DNA of 34,681 nt from an uncultured Oscillibacter sp. GTDB taxonomy: Bacteria > Bacillota > Clostridia > Oscillospirales > Oscillospiraceae. Positions within the stretch are counted from its first letter, which is position 1, and each line of letters starts with the position of its first letter. The DNA is taken from the NCBI RefSeq assembly GCF_947654275.1, contig NZ_CANTJS010000032.1, forward strand, positions 1 to 34,681. Reading direction: 5' to 3'. Made by a program: the position numbers and the translations under genes. Shown one piece after another: positions 7,092-15,003 of this stretch. The notes beneath the pieces were generated by a model. It worked only from the letters and a program-made list of their open reading frames with translations, had not been told where the DNA came from and did not search any database.

Positions 7092-8140
7092 TGGCGAGGT
7101 TAGTAAATATTTCAGATGTTTGTAATGAGATATTTGCCGGTGGAGATGCGCCTAAAAATAATATGTCTATTGAGAAAACAGACGAGTTTTCTATACCTAT
7201 ATATTCAAATGGTGAAGCTAAAAATGGATTGTATGGATATACGAATTTTGCACGAGTAACAGAACCGAGTGTTACAATTTCTGCCAGAGGAACTATAGGA
7301 TTTGCGGCGATTCGGAACGAACCATTTGTTCCTATAGTTCGCCTAATTACATTAACTCCAAATCTAACTTTAATTGATATTCGATATTTATATTATGCGG
7401 TACAGAACTATCATTTCGATGGAAGTGGTACGTCAATACCACAATTAACTGTTCCAATGCTAAAACAATATTCTTTTCCCCTTCCTGAAATAGAGAAGCA
7501 GATTTACATTTCGACTATACTTGACAAGGTAAACAGTTTGATTTCCCTCCGCAAACAGCAGCTTGCCAAGCTGGACAAACTGATCAAGGCAAGGTTTGTG
7601 GAGATGTTTGGGGATTGCAGAGTTAACAACAAGGGATTTGAACAACTCAAAGGAAATGAACTATTTAAATTCTCGAGTGGTAAATTTTTACCAGAGGAAA
7701 AGAGAAAAGGTTGTGGTGTCCCTGTTTATGGAGGAAACGGTATTGCATGGTATACGGATACGTTTTTAATTGAATATCCGACAATTATTATTGGCAGGGT
7801 CGGTGCACAATGCGGAAATATTCATTTGGTGACAGAACCAGTGTGGATAACCGATAATGCAATTTATATACAAGAACAAAAGACTGATAAGTTTCGCCTG
7901 AAATTTTTAAGTGAACTTATGATTATAATGAATTTTTACCAATATGCGGATTTTTCCGGGCAGCCTAAAATTACTCAAAAACCGCTGGAGAACACTTCAT
8001 ATCTTGTTCCTCCTGTCAAGTTACAGGAACAGTTTTCAGATTTTGCTGGTAGAGTTGACCAACATAAGTTGACAATCCAGCAGAGTTTGGATACACTGGA
8101 AGTGCTGAAAAAATCCCTGATGCAGGAATATTTTGGCTGA
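7091..8140 (+). CDS. hsdS: Type I restriction-modification specificity subunit HsdS
   Basis: A 349-residue target-recognition subunit. TRD1 spans about residues 1-130 and ends with the family motif SGTSIPQLTVPMLKQYSFP. The central conserved helix spans about 133-175 (DKVNSLISLRKQQLAKLDKL). TRD2 spans about 175-310 and a terminal helix completes the protein. The recognised DNA sequence cannot be deduced. Base composition is striking: both TRDs are AT-rich with A/T-ending codons, while the central helix (about 7530-7620) and the flanking hsdM and hsdR are GC-rich. This is the pattern expected when TRDs are exchanged by recombination at conserved segments. ATG 7091 overlaps the hsdM stop; GTG 7088 is a possible alternative. 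The N-terminus starts almost directly in TRD1, making the protein slightly short. Confidence 0.93.
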   Translation: MARLVNISDVCNEIFAGGDAPKNNMSIEKTDEFSIPIYSNGEAKNGLYGYTNFARVTEPSVTISARGTIGFAAIRNEPFVPIVRLITLTPNLTLIDIRYLYYAVQNYHFDGSGTSIPQLTVPMLKQYSFPLPEIEKQIYISTILDKVNSLISLRKQQLAKLDKLIKARFVEMFGDCRVNNKGFEQLKGNELFKFSSGKFLPEEKRKGCGVPVYGGNGIAWYTDTFLIEYPTIIIGRVGAQCGNIHLVTEPVWITDNAIYIQEQKTDKFRLKFLSELMIIMNFYQYADFSGQPKITQKPLENTSYLVPPVKLQEQFSDFAGRVDQHKLTIQQSLDTLEVLKKSLMQEYFG

Positions 8141-8157
8141 CCCTATGAGGTGACGTT

Positions 8158-11100
8158 ATGAGCAACTTTTCATTCCTCCGGGACAAAAGAGACTACGCCA
8201 TGTTTGCCCCGGCGGCCATAGAGGCGGAAAAGGTCTACGCCGCCGCCCCCGCCATGTGCGCCATCGGCTGCCGGAAGGCGCTGGAGCTGGCGGTGAAGTG
8301 GGTCTACTCCGCCGACAGCACCATGCGGATGCCCTACAGGGACAATCTTCAGTCCCTGCTCCACGAGCCGACCTTCCGCTTCGCGGTGGACCGGATTACC
8401 TGGGGCAAGCTCCCCTTCCTCGTCAGCCTGGGGAACCTGGCCGTCCACACGGAGAAGGCGGTGCGCCCCGGCGACGCCCTGGCCGCCCTGCGGGCCCTGT
8501 TCGAGTTCATCCAGTGGGTGGACTACTGCTATGGCGCGGACTATGAGGAGCGCCGTTTCGACGAGTCCGCCGTCCCTGCGGAGCGGGTGGCCGTGGACGC
8601 CGGGAAAATCAGGGAGCAGGAGAGCCTTCTGGAGGAAAAGACGGCGGAGATCGAGGAGCTGCGCCGCCGGATTGAGGCCATGTCCGCCCAGCTTACGGAG
8701 GCAAAGGAACAGCACCGGCAGGAACGCACCTTTGTCCCCGAGGACCTCACCGAGTTCGAGACCCGGAAGGTCTACATCGACGTGGACATGAAGCTCATGG
8801 GCTGGAAATTCACCGGGCCCGACGCCGACGTGCGGGAGGAATATCCCCTGGAGGACATGGAGGGCGTCCCCGGCCGGAGGGGCGCGGCGGACTATGTGCT
8901 CTTCGGCAGGGACGGCCTGCCCCTGGCGGTGGTGGAGGCCAAGCGCACCGGCAGGGACCCCAACGCCGGGCGGAGCCAGGCGCTGCTGTACGCCGGCTGT
9001 CTGGAACGGAAGTTTGGCCGGCGGCCCATGATGTTCACCACCAACGGCTTTGAAACCTATTTCTGGGATGACCAGTCCGGCCCTCAGCGGGCGGTCAGCG
9101 GCATCTTCAGCAGGGAGGACCTGCAAAAGCTCATGAACCGCCGGACGGAGCGGCAGAGCCTGTCCGCCGTCCCCATTGACGACGGCATCACAGACCGGTA
9201 CTACCAGAAGGAGGCCATCCGGGCGGTGTGCGGGCAGATTGAAGAGGGCTTTCGGAAGCACCTGCTTGTCATGGCCACCGGCACCGGGAAGACCCGGACG
9301 GCCTCCAGCCTGACGGACGTGCTCAGCCGGGGGAAGCATGTCACAAACGTCCTGTTCCTGGCGGACCGCACCGCCCTGGTGAAGCAGGCCCGGGACGACT
9401 TCAAGAACTACCTGCCGGCCATGCCCCTGTGCAATCTCTGCACCAACAAGGACGACCGGGGGGCCCGCATTGTGTTCTCCACCTATCCCACCATCCTCAA
9501 CGCCATCGACACGGCCCGGTCCGCAGACGGGCAGCGGCTCTTCACCCCGGCCCACTTCGACCTGATTATCATTGACGAGAGCCACCGCAGCATTTTCAAG
9601 AAATACCGGGCCATTTTCGAGTACTTCGACGCGATTCTGGTGGGTCTCACCGCCACGCCGAAAATGGACGTGGGCCGCAATACCTATGACTTTTTCGAGC
9701 TGGAGCACAACGTCCCCACCTACGCCTATGACTACGAGACGGCGGTGGAGCAGGACCATGTCCTGGTCCCCTATTACAATTACGAGGTGACCACAAGGTT
9801 TCTGGAGGAGGGCATTTCCTACGACGATCTTTCCGAGGAGGACAAGGAGCGCTTTGAGGAGGATTTTGCCGAGGACGGCCTGAGGCCGGACTTCATCCCC
9901 TCCGCCAGCCTGAACAAATTTGTGTTCAACGAGACGACGGTGGACACGGTGCTTCAGGACCTGATGGACCGGGGCATCCGTACGGCAGGCGGGGACCGGC
10001 TGGGGAAAACCATCATCTTTGCCCAGAACAAGCGGCACGCCGAGTTTATCCTGGAGCGGTTCAACCGGCTCTATCCCCGGTATAAGGGGCTCTTCGCCCA
10101 GCGGGTCATCTGCGACGACTCCCATGCCCAGTCGGTGATCGACGCCTTCAAGGCCCCGGAGAAGCCGCCGTTCATTGCCGTCTCCGTGGATATGATGGAC
10201 ACCGGCATCGACGTGCGGGAGTGCGTCAATCTGGTGTTTTTCAAAAAAGTGCGCTCCAAGACGAAATTCTGGCAGATGATCGGCCGGGGAACCCGGACCT
10301 GTGAGGAGCTGTCCTGCACGGACCAGATTGACGGCGAATACACCGGCAAGCGGCGCTTCCTGATTTTCGACTACTGCGGAAACTTCGAGTATTTCCGGGC
10401 CCACAAGGAGGGCTTTGAGCCCGGGGAGGTCCGGTCCCTCTCGGAAAATATTTTCTGCAAGCGGGTCCGGCTGGTCGCGCTGCTTCAGGAAAGCGCCTTT
10501 GCCGGGGCGGATGCGCAGGCCTGGCGGGACCGGCTGACGGACGCCTGCCGCGGCCAGGTTCTGGCGCTGAATCAGGACCTCACCGCCGTGCGCCTGCGGC
10601 GGCGCTGGGTGGAGAAGTACCGGGACGCCGCCGCCTTCCGGCACATCGGTGAGGAGGACCAAACCGAGCTGACCCGGCAGATTGCGCCGCTGGTGGGGAC
10701 GGAGGACGCCGACGAATTCGCCAAGCGCTTCGACAATTTCATGTATGGTCTGATGCTGGCCCATATGGAGCGGACGCCGGCCTTCCGCCGCGGAAAAAAG
10801 CAGCTCCGCGGCATTGCGGCGCTGCTGGAGGGCAGGGCGGCCATTCCGCAGGTGCGGGAAAAGCTGCCCTTGATTCAGGAGATCGGCACGGACGCCTTTT
10901 GGGAGGCGGAGGACGTTCTTCTGCTTGAGCGGGTCCGGGATGAGCTGCGGGGGCTGATTCAGTTCATCAGCGACGCCGACTCCCGGCGGCAGATTTTCAC
11001 AAGGCTGGCGGACCCCGTCCTCACCCGGAAGGAGGGGGAGCCCCTGGAAGCGGCCTATGACTTTGAGGATTACCGGGCCAAGGTCAACCGCTATATCAAC

Positions 11101-11529
11101 GAGCACGGGGATACCCTGGCAATCCACAAGCTGACCCACAACATCCCCCTTTCCCCCGGGGATTATCAGGAGCTGTCCCGGATTCTGACCGGCGAGCTGG
11201 GCAGTCAGGAGGACTATCAGCGGGAATTCGGAGACACCCCCTTCGGACTGCTGGTTCGCAGAATCGCCAGACTGGACCACCAGGCGGCCATGAACGCCTT
11301 TTCTGAATTTATCAACGACCAGTCCCTCAATCAGCGGCAGATTGCCTTTGTCCACAAAATCATCAGCCATATCGAACAGAACGGATACATGGAGAGCGCC
11401 GCGCTGCTTACAAAGCCCCCCTTCGACAAGCCCTTGAGCTTCACAAAGCTCTTCGACCAGAAAACACAGACCGCTCTGATGGAGGTCATCCGTCAGGTGC
11501 GGGACAACGCCGTGACGGTTACGGCGTAG
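8158..11529 (+). CDS. hsdR: Type I restriction endonuclease/translocase subunit HsdR with DUF4145-like N-terminus
   Basis: A 1,123-residue motor-nuclease subunit. Residues about 1-135 resemble the all-helical DUF4145 domain (AIGCRKALELAVKWVY; LGNLAVHTEKA). A coiled coil covers about 155-195. The HSDR nuclease domain carries GAADYVLFG and VVEAKR (PD-D/ExK type) near 240-263. The SF2 translocase has Walker A GTGTGKT around 375, DESH near 472, LTATP near 496 and QMIGRGTRT near 706. A C-terminal EcoEI-type helical region ends the protein. All catalytic motifs look intact. ATG 8158 has GAGGTGA 6-7 bases upstream and lies 17 bp after hsdS, so this is one operon. A strong terminator follows at 11542. 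The restriction role is assigned with confidence; activity is not shown by sequence. Confidence 0.95.
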   Translation: MSNFSFLRDKRDYAMFAPAAIEAEKVYAAAPAMCAIGCRKALELAVKWVYSADSTMRMPYRDNLQSLLHEPTFRFAVDRITWGKLPFLVSLGNLAVHTEKAVRPGDALAALRALFEFIQWVDYCYGADYEERRFDESAVPAERVAVDAGKIREQESLLEEKTAEIEELRRRIEAMSAQLTEAKEQHRQERTFVPEDLTEFETRKVYIDVDMKLMGWKFTGPDADVREEYPLEDMEGVPGRRGAADYVLFGRDGLPLAVVEAKRTGRDPNAGRSQALLYAGCLERKFGRRPMMFTTNGFETYFWDDQSGPQRAVSGIFSREDLQKLMNRRTERQSLSAVPIDDGITDRYYQKEAIRAVCGQIEEGFRKHLLVMATGTGKTRTASSLTDVLSRGKHVTNVLFLADRTALVKQARDDFKNYLPAMPLCNLCTNKDDRGARIVFSTYPTILNAIDTARSADGQRLFTPAHFDLIIIDESHRSIFKKYRAIFEYFDAILVGLTATPKMDVGRNTYDFFELEHNVPTYAYDYETAVEQDHVLVPYYNYEVTTRFLEEGISYDDLSEEDKERFEEDFAEDGLRPDFIPSASLNKFVFNETTVDTVLQDLMDRGIRTAGGDRLGKTIIFAQNKRHAEFILERFNRLYPRYKGLFAQRVICDDSHAQSVIDAFKAPEKPPFIAVSVDMMDTGIDVRECVNLVFFKKVRSKTKFWQMIGRGTRTCEELSCTDQIDGEYTGKRRFLIFDYCGNFEYFRAHKEGFEPGEVRSLSENIFCKRVRLVALLQESAFAGADAQAWRDRLTDACRGQVLALNQDLTAVRLRRRWVEKYRDAAAFRHIGEEDQTELTRQIAPLVGTEDADEFAKRFDNFMYGLMLAHMERTPAFRRGKKQLRGIAALLEGRAAIPQVREKLPLIQEIGTDAFWEAEDVLLLERVRDELRGLIQFISDADSRRQIFTRLADPVLTRKEGEPLEAAYDFEDYRAKVNRYINEHGDTLAIHKLTHNIPLSPGDYQELSRILTGELGSQEDYQREFGDTPFGLLVRRIARLDHQAAMNAFSEFINDQSLNQRQIAFVHKIISHIEQNGYMESAALLTKPPFDKPLSFTKLFDQKTQTALMEVIRQVRDNAVTVTA

Positions 11530-11541
11530 CCGCCCGGCAGG

Positions 11542-11567
11542 AAAGGGACCCTTGCGGGTCCCTTTTT
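11542..11567 (+). terminator. Intrinsic terminator of the hsdMSR operon
   Basis: AAAGGGACCC (11542-11551) pairs perfectly with GGGTCCCTTT (11556-11565) around a TTGC loop, followed by TT. It starts 12 bp after the hsdR stop. The adjacent stretch to 11820 is GC-rich with small hairpins and no recognisable gene. Confidence 0.92.
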
Positions 11568-11820
11568 GCTGTGCCGAAGCGCCGCGCAGGCCGGGGCGCT
11601 CCGTTCCCCGCCGCTCCGGAAAACGGAGGCGCAGGGGGCCGCACGCATTCGCAGTGGATGCCCCAGGAGGCGCGCGGCGCGTGAACTGCGCCGGCGGGCG
11701 GACAAAAAACCCGCCCGGAAAACCCCATGCCGGTTTTCTGGCGCGCTGATGGTATGTCCGGCGCAGCCGGAAGGAGTCCGGAGGCTTCTTTCCGGAGCGC
11801 TGCCGATATGAAGACCCGGC

Positions 11821-12168
11821 TCAGGCGCTGCAGGAGCAGCCGGGGGCGCCGGGGGCGCAGGCAATGGTGGGGTCTCCGGCGGTCATGGTCACGCCGTAGC
11901 GCACCGGCACGGAGACGCAGATCTGCTGGGTCATGGTCACGGCGCAGCTGGTCCCGGCGGGGTCGGTGACGCAGGTGACGGTGGGGGAGCCCTGGCAGGA
12001 GATATTGACGGTGCCGATGGAGGCGGTGGGCATCAGGGTCATGGGGGCGGAGACGTCTACGCACTGGGCGCTGATTTTATTGCAGCCGCTGCCGATGGGG
12101 CAGGACTCCTCGCCCTGAGGGGAGCAGGACAGAATGGAGTCATGCTCGTAGGTTTCGTTGATACGCAA
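11821..12168 (-). CDS. Cysteine-rich small protein, possibly a spore-surface component
   Basis: A 115-residue protein with no signal peptide and 14 cysteines. The N-terminal part (INETYEHDSILSCSPQ, then ESCPIGSGCNK) is followed by threonine/valine-rich beta-like segments such as SIGTVNISCQGSPTVTC and QQICVSVPVRYGVTMT. It ends CAPGAPGCSCSA. The start is TTG 12168, with GAGGG about 7 bases upstream; longer in-frame starts upstream read through GC-rich, family-less sequence. I do not recognise a named family. Cysteine richness, the absence of a secretion signal and a sigmaK-like CATAGGATA box upstream make a spore-coat or exosporium role plausible, but this is inference. It is monocistronic and divergent from the MATE gene. 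Confidence 0.7.
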   Translation of the reverse strand: MRINETYEHDSILSCSPQGEESCPIGSGCNKISAQCVDVSAPMTLMPTASIGTVNISCQGSPTVTCVTDPAGTSCAVTMTQQICVSVPVRYGVTMTAGDPTIACAPGAPGCSCSA

Positions 12169-12194
12169 AGTGATCCCTCGCTTTCTGGAAAGTG

Positions 12195-12212
12195 TATCCG
12201 GCGCACCGGATA
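12195..12212 (-). promoter_or_regulatory. Leader hairpin before the cysteine-rich gene
   Basis: TATCCGG and CCGGATA form a perfect 7-bp stem with a CGCA loop, 27-45 bp upstream of the TTG start and downstream of the sigmaK-like box. It may stabilise the message or affect initiation. Confidence 0.4.
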
Positions 12213-12219
12213 TCTGCCC

Positions 12220-12245
12220 TATCCTATGCGGCGGCCCCCGGCGGT
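12220..12245 (-). promoter_or_regulatory. Possible sigmaK-type sporulation promoter
   Basis: The minus strand reads CATAGGATA (12220-12228), matching the sigmaK -10 pattern CATANNNTA, with AC 15 bp upstream (12244-12245) as the -35. No sigmaA-like pair is evident for this gene. The match is short and could be chance. Confidence 0.35.
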
Positions 12246-12310
12246 GCGCCTGGGCTGGTCCGCGTCTGTCCGGCGGTTTGTGCCATTTCAAAAAACTTTC
12301 CGAAAAGCGC

Positions 12311-12339
12311 TTTTGCTCCGGGATGAGTCATGCTATAAT
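12311..12339 (+). promoter_or_regulatory. Extended -10 promoter of the MATE exporter
   Basis: TGCTATAAT (12331-12339) is a perfect extended -10 box. TTTTGC lies 17 bp upstream (12311-12316) as a weak -35. The ATG is at 12374. Confidence 0.65.
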
Positions 12340-12373
12340 GAAATTTAAAAGAAAGATGAGAGGATGTACTGAA

Positions 12374-13762
12374 ATGGACGACAGACTGGACGAAAAGCAG
12401 GAGCAAAAATTCCATCAGATGACGGAGACCCCGGTGGGGCGGCTGATCTGCCGGCTGGCCCTGCCCTGTATTATCAGCATGCTGGTGACGTCGTTTTACA
12501 ACATGGCGGACACCTTTTTCGTGGGCATGCTGAAAAGCAACAGCGCCACCGGCGCGGTGGGCGTGGTTTTCTCTCTCATGGCCATCATTCAGGCCGTGGG
12601 CTTTTTCTTCGGCCACGGCAGCGGCAATTTCATCTCCCGGGAGCTGGGGCGGCAGAACTTCGACGAGGCCAGCAAAATGGCCGCCACGGGCTTTTTCTCC
12701 GCCCTGGCGGCGGGGGCCCTGATCTGTGCCCTGGGCCTGCTGTTTCTGGAACCCCTGGCCCTGCTGCTGGGCTCCACCGCCACCATCCTGCCCTATACCA
12801 AGGCCTATCTTCGGGTCATCCTTCTGGGCGCGCCCTGGATGACCTCCTCCCTGGTGCTGAACAACCAGCTGCGCTATCAGGGCAGCGCCGCCTATGCCAT
12901 GGTGGGCATTGCCAGCGGCGCGGTGCTGAACATCGGCCTGGATCCCCTGCTGATTTTCGTCTTTGACCTGGGTGTGGCCGGGGCCGCCTGGGCCACCATC
13001 ATCAGCCAGTTCGTCAGCTTCTGCCTGCTGCTGGCGGGCTGCGCCAAGGGCGGAAACCTCCACATCCATTTCTCCCGGATTCAGCTGCACTGGTTCTGGT
13101 ACTGGCAGATCATCCGGGGGGGCCTGCCCTCCCTGGCCCGGCAGGGCCTGGCCAGCGTGGCCACCATCTGCCTGAACCGGGCGGCGGGCCCCCACGGCGA
13201 CGCCGCCATTGCCGCCATGGGCGTGGTCCAGCGAATCACCATGTTCGGCGCCTCCGCCATGATTGGCTTCGGTCAGGGCTTCCAGCCGGTGTGCGGCTTC
13301 AACTTCGGCGCGGGGCTCTATCAGCGGGTGAAGGACGGCTTCTGGTTCTGCGTCAAGACCTCCACGGTGTTTCTGGCGGCGGTGGGGGCCCTGGGCGTCC
13401 TCTTCGCCCCCCAGCTGATCGCCCTGTTCCGGGACGACCCGGAGGTCATCGCCATCGGCTCCGCCGCCCTGCGGTTCCAGTGCGGCACCCTGTGCCTCTC
13501 CGGCTGGATTGTCATGAGCAACATGATGCTCCAGACCATTGGCCGGACGGGGCCCGCCACCTTTGTAGCCATGGCCCGGCAGGGGGTGTTCTTCATCCCT
13601 CTGGTTTATATCCTCTCCCGGGCCCTGGGCCTGCCGGGGGTGGAGATGACCCAGTCGGCGGCGGACATCCTGACCCTGCTCTGCGCCGTGCCCATCCAGC
13701 TCCACGCCCTGCGGACCCTGGAGCGGCCCGGGCATGCAAAGCCCCGGAGGAAAGGCCTGTAA
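12374..13762 (+). CDS. MATE-family multidrug/cation antiporter
   Basis: A 462-residue integral membrane protein with about 12 transmembrane helices in two MatE halves. Typical features are the N-terminal GRLICRLALPCIISMLVTSFYN region, the DTFFVGML segment, and the second-half RITMFGASAMIGFGQGFQPVCGFNFGAG motif. It should export small toxic or metabolic compounds using an ion gradient; the substrate is unknown. ATG 12374 has GAGAGGA about 10 bases upstream and follows the TGCTATAAT promoter. A longer frame from 12158 runs through the promoter and is rejected. It is monocistronic, with a strong terminator at 13853. Length is normal for the family. Confidence 0.92.
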   Translation: MDDRLDEKQEQKFHQMTETPVGRLICRLALPCIISMLVTSFYNMADTFFVGMLKSNSATGAVGVVFSLMAIIQAVGFFFGHGSGNFISRELGRQNFDEASKMAATGFFSALAAGALICALGLLFLEPLALLLGSTATILPYTKAYLRVILLGAPWMTSSLVLNNQLRYQGSAAYAMVGIASGAVLNIGLDPLLIFVFDLGVAGAAWATIISQFVSFCLLLAGCAKGGNLHIHFSRIQLHWFWYWQIIRGGLPSLARQGLASVATICLNRAAGPHGDAAIAAMGVVQRITMFGASAMIGFGQGFQPVCGFNFGAGLYQRVKDGFWFCVKTSTVFLAAVGALGVLFAPQLIALFRDDPEVIAIGSAALRFQCGTLCLSGWIVMSNMMLQTIGRTGPATFVAMARQGVFFIPLVYILSRALGLPGVEMTQSAADILTLLCAVPIQLHALRTLERPGHAKPRRKGL

Positions 13763-13852
13763 CGGCTCATCTCCCGCGGGGCGGGCCGCCAACCGCCCGG
13801 CTGTCCGGGAACAGGCGGACCCGGCTGGAGAGGGCCTGTCCCGGCAGAGAAA

Positions 13853-13892
13853 GACCCCCGAAGAGACAGCCGCTCTTCGGGGGTCGTCTTTA
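13853..13892 (+). terminator. Intrinsic terminator after the MATE gene
   Basis: GACCCCCGAAGAG (13853-13865) pairs perfectly with 13873-13885 around a 7-nt loop, followed by GTCTTTA. It lies 90 bp past the stop. Confidence 0.85.
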
Positions 13893-14001
13893 TGTGCCGC
13901 TGGAATTCCTGCCGTTTTCCCGGTGCGCTCTTGAAACACAGCCCCGCCCTATGTAAGGAGGGCGGCCGCCTGTCCGGCGGAGCCGGAGGGCTGTGGACCC
14001 G

Positions 14002-14193
14002 TCAAAGGAAAAAACGGATTCCGAAAACAACCAGATACAGCACAAAGCCCGCCAGAGTGGCGGCGCGGATGCCGGGGGCCTTCTCCGGATCGCGGTCATT
14101 GGCCGCCTGGCAGAAAACCAGGCCAATGATGGGAATCAGAAAAGACAGAATCATCTGTACCCAGGGAAGCCCGGAACCGCCGCGTCTTGCCAT
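14002..14193 (-). CDS. Small membrane protein, 63 residues
   Basis: A short protein with two predicted membrane helices: residues about 11-29 (PWVQMILSFLIPIIGLVFC) and 45-61 (TLAGFVLYLVVFGIRFF). A charged loop (NDRDPEKAPGIR) separates them, and a basic MARRGG start precedes them. ATG 14193 has GGGAGGTG 6 bases upstream. An excellent promoter, TTGACA-N17-TATACT with extended TG, precedes it. These signals support a real gene despite the small size. No function can be assigned. Proteins of this size and topology are common in Clostridia. It is divergent from the ECF sigma gene. Confidence 0.8.
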   Translation of the reverse strand: MARRGGSGLPWVQMILSFLIPIIGLVFCQAANDRDPEKAPGIRAATLAGFVLYLVVFGIRFFL

Positions 14194-14235
14194 GGAACGC
14201 ACCTCCCTTCTGTGGTCTGCCTGATGCCGCCGTTC

Positions 14236-14264
14236 AGTATAGCAGGTCCGCCGGCGAATGTCAA
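14236..14264 (-). promoter_or_regulatory. SigmaA promoter of the 63-residue membrane protein
   Basis: Minus strand: TTGACA (14259-14264), a 17-bp spacer and TATACT (14236-14241), with TGC just before the -10. This is among the best promoters in the window. Confidence 0.85.
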
Positions 14265-14397
14265 ACCGGGGAAGCCGGCCCGTTTTTCGGTCTCCGGCGG
14301 TTCCGTGGAATGTCCTGGCGCAGATTTGATTCCGAAAAAGGCCGCCCTCAGCCGTTCCGGCAGAGCTCCGGATTTCAAAAAAATTTTTTCCCGGAGC

Positions 14398-14425
14398 GGG
14401 ATACTTTTCCCCGCCCCTCCGTTTA
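14398..14425 (+). promoter_or_regulatory. ECF-type promoter of the sigma factor gene (autoregulation)
   Basis: GGGATAC (14398-14404), a 15-bp spacer and CGTTTA (14420-14425), with an AAAAAAATTTTTT tract just upstream. The same boxes with identical spacing and a shared CCCCTCCGTTTA 12-mer occur at 16324-16351. The -10 resembles CGTC/CGTA-type ECF boxes. Confidence 0.7.
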
Positions 14426-14469
14426 CCTGACAGAATCCCGCCAAACCAAGACAAAGGATGTGACCCGCC

Positions 14470-15003
14470 ATGCTTGCCATGTACCTGGCCATGCTGGAAA
14501 CCCGGGAGGACCAGCAGAGATTCACCCGGCTCTATGAGGCCTGTGAGAAAAAGGTCTACGCCCTCGCCCTGCGCCTTCTGGGGGACCCCGGACGGGCGGA
14601 GGACGCCGCCCAGCAGACCTGGTTCCAGCTGCTGAAGCGCTGGGACCGGGTTTCCGCCCTGCCCTGGTCCGAGACGGAGGGCTATGTTGTCACCACCGCC
14701 AAGAACTGCGCCCTGGACATCCTCCGGGCGGACCGGCGGACCGTGGCCTTCCCGGAGGACTGGGACCCGCCCGCCCGGGAGGAGCATCAGGAGGAATATG
14801 ACTATCTGGTTTCGCTGATTCGGGCTCTGCCGGAGCACTACCGGCGAATTCTGGAGCTGAAATGCGTGGAGGAGCGGAGCAACCGGGAGATTGCCCGGCG
14901 GCTGGGCATCAGCGAGTCCACCGTAGCCACCCGGGTTCTGCGGGGCCGGGCCATGCTGCGGGACCGTCTGGAAAAGGAGGGATATCATGATGACGCGGTT
15001 TGA
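14470..15003 (+). CDS. ECF-type RNA polymerase sigma factor
   Basis: A 177-residue sigma-70 family factor with only regions 2 and 4. Region 2 (about 17-83) contains RLYEACEKKVYALALRLLGD and the EDAAQQTWFQLLKRW core-binding helix. Region 4 (about 115-170) contains LPEHYRRILELKCVEERSNR and the helix-turn-helix IARRLGISESTVATRV. It would direct polymerase to a small regulon after release by the membrane protein encoded next, which overlaps it by 17 bp. ATG 14470 has AAAGGATGTGA upstream; ATG 14479 is possible. Its own promoter carries the GGGATAC/CGTTTA boxes also found before the first stalk-domain gene, implying autoregulation. The inducing signal is unknown. Confidence 0.92.
   Translation: MLAMYLAMLETREDQQRFTRLYEACEKKVYALALRLLGDPGRAEDAAQQTWFQLLKRWDRVSALPWSETEGYVVTTAKNCALDILRADRRTVAFPEDWDPPAREEHQEEYDYLVSLIRALPEHYRRILELKCVEERSNREIARRLGISESTVATRVLRGRAMLRDRLEKEGYHDDAV

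Noticed and set aside
8170..11370. A 1,066-codon open frame on the minus strand inside hsdR
   Set aside because: It is a shadow of the GC-rich hsdR coding strand, has no ribosome site or promoter, and its residues show no family resemblance.
12224..13939. A 571-codon minus-strand frame opposite the MATE gene
   Set aside because: It spans the MATE terminator and promoter, is Gln/His/Gly-rich and matches nothing recognisable.
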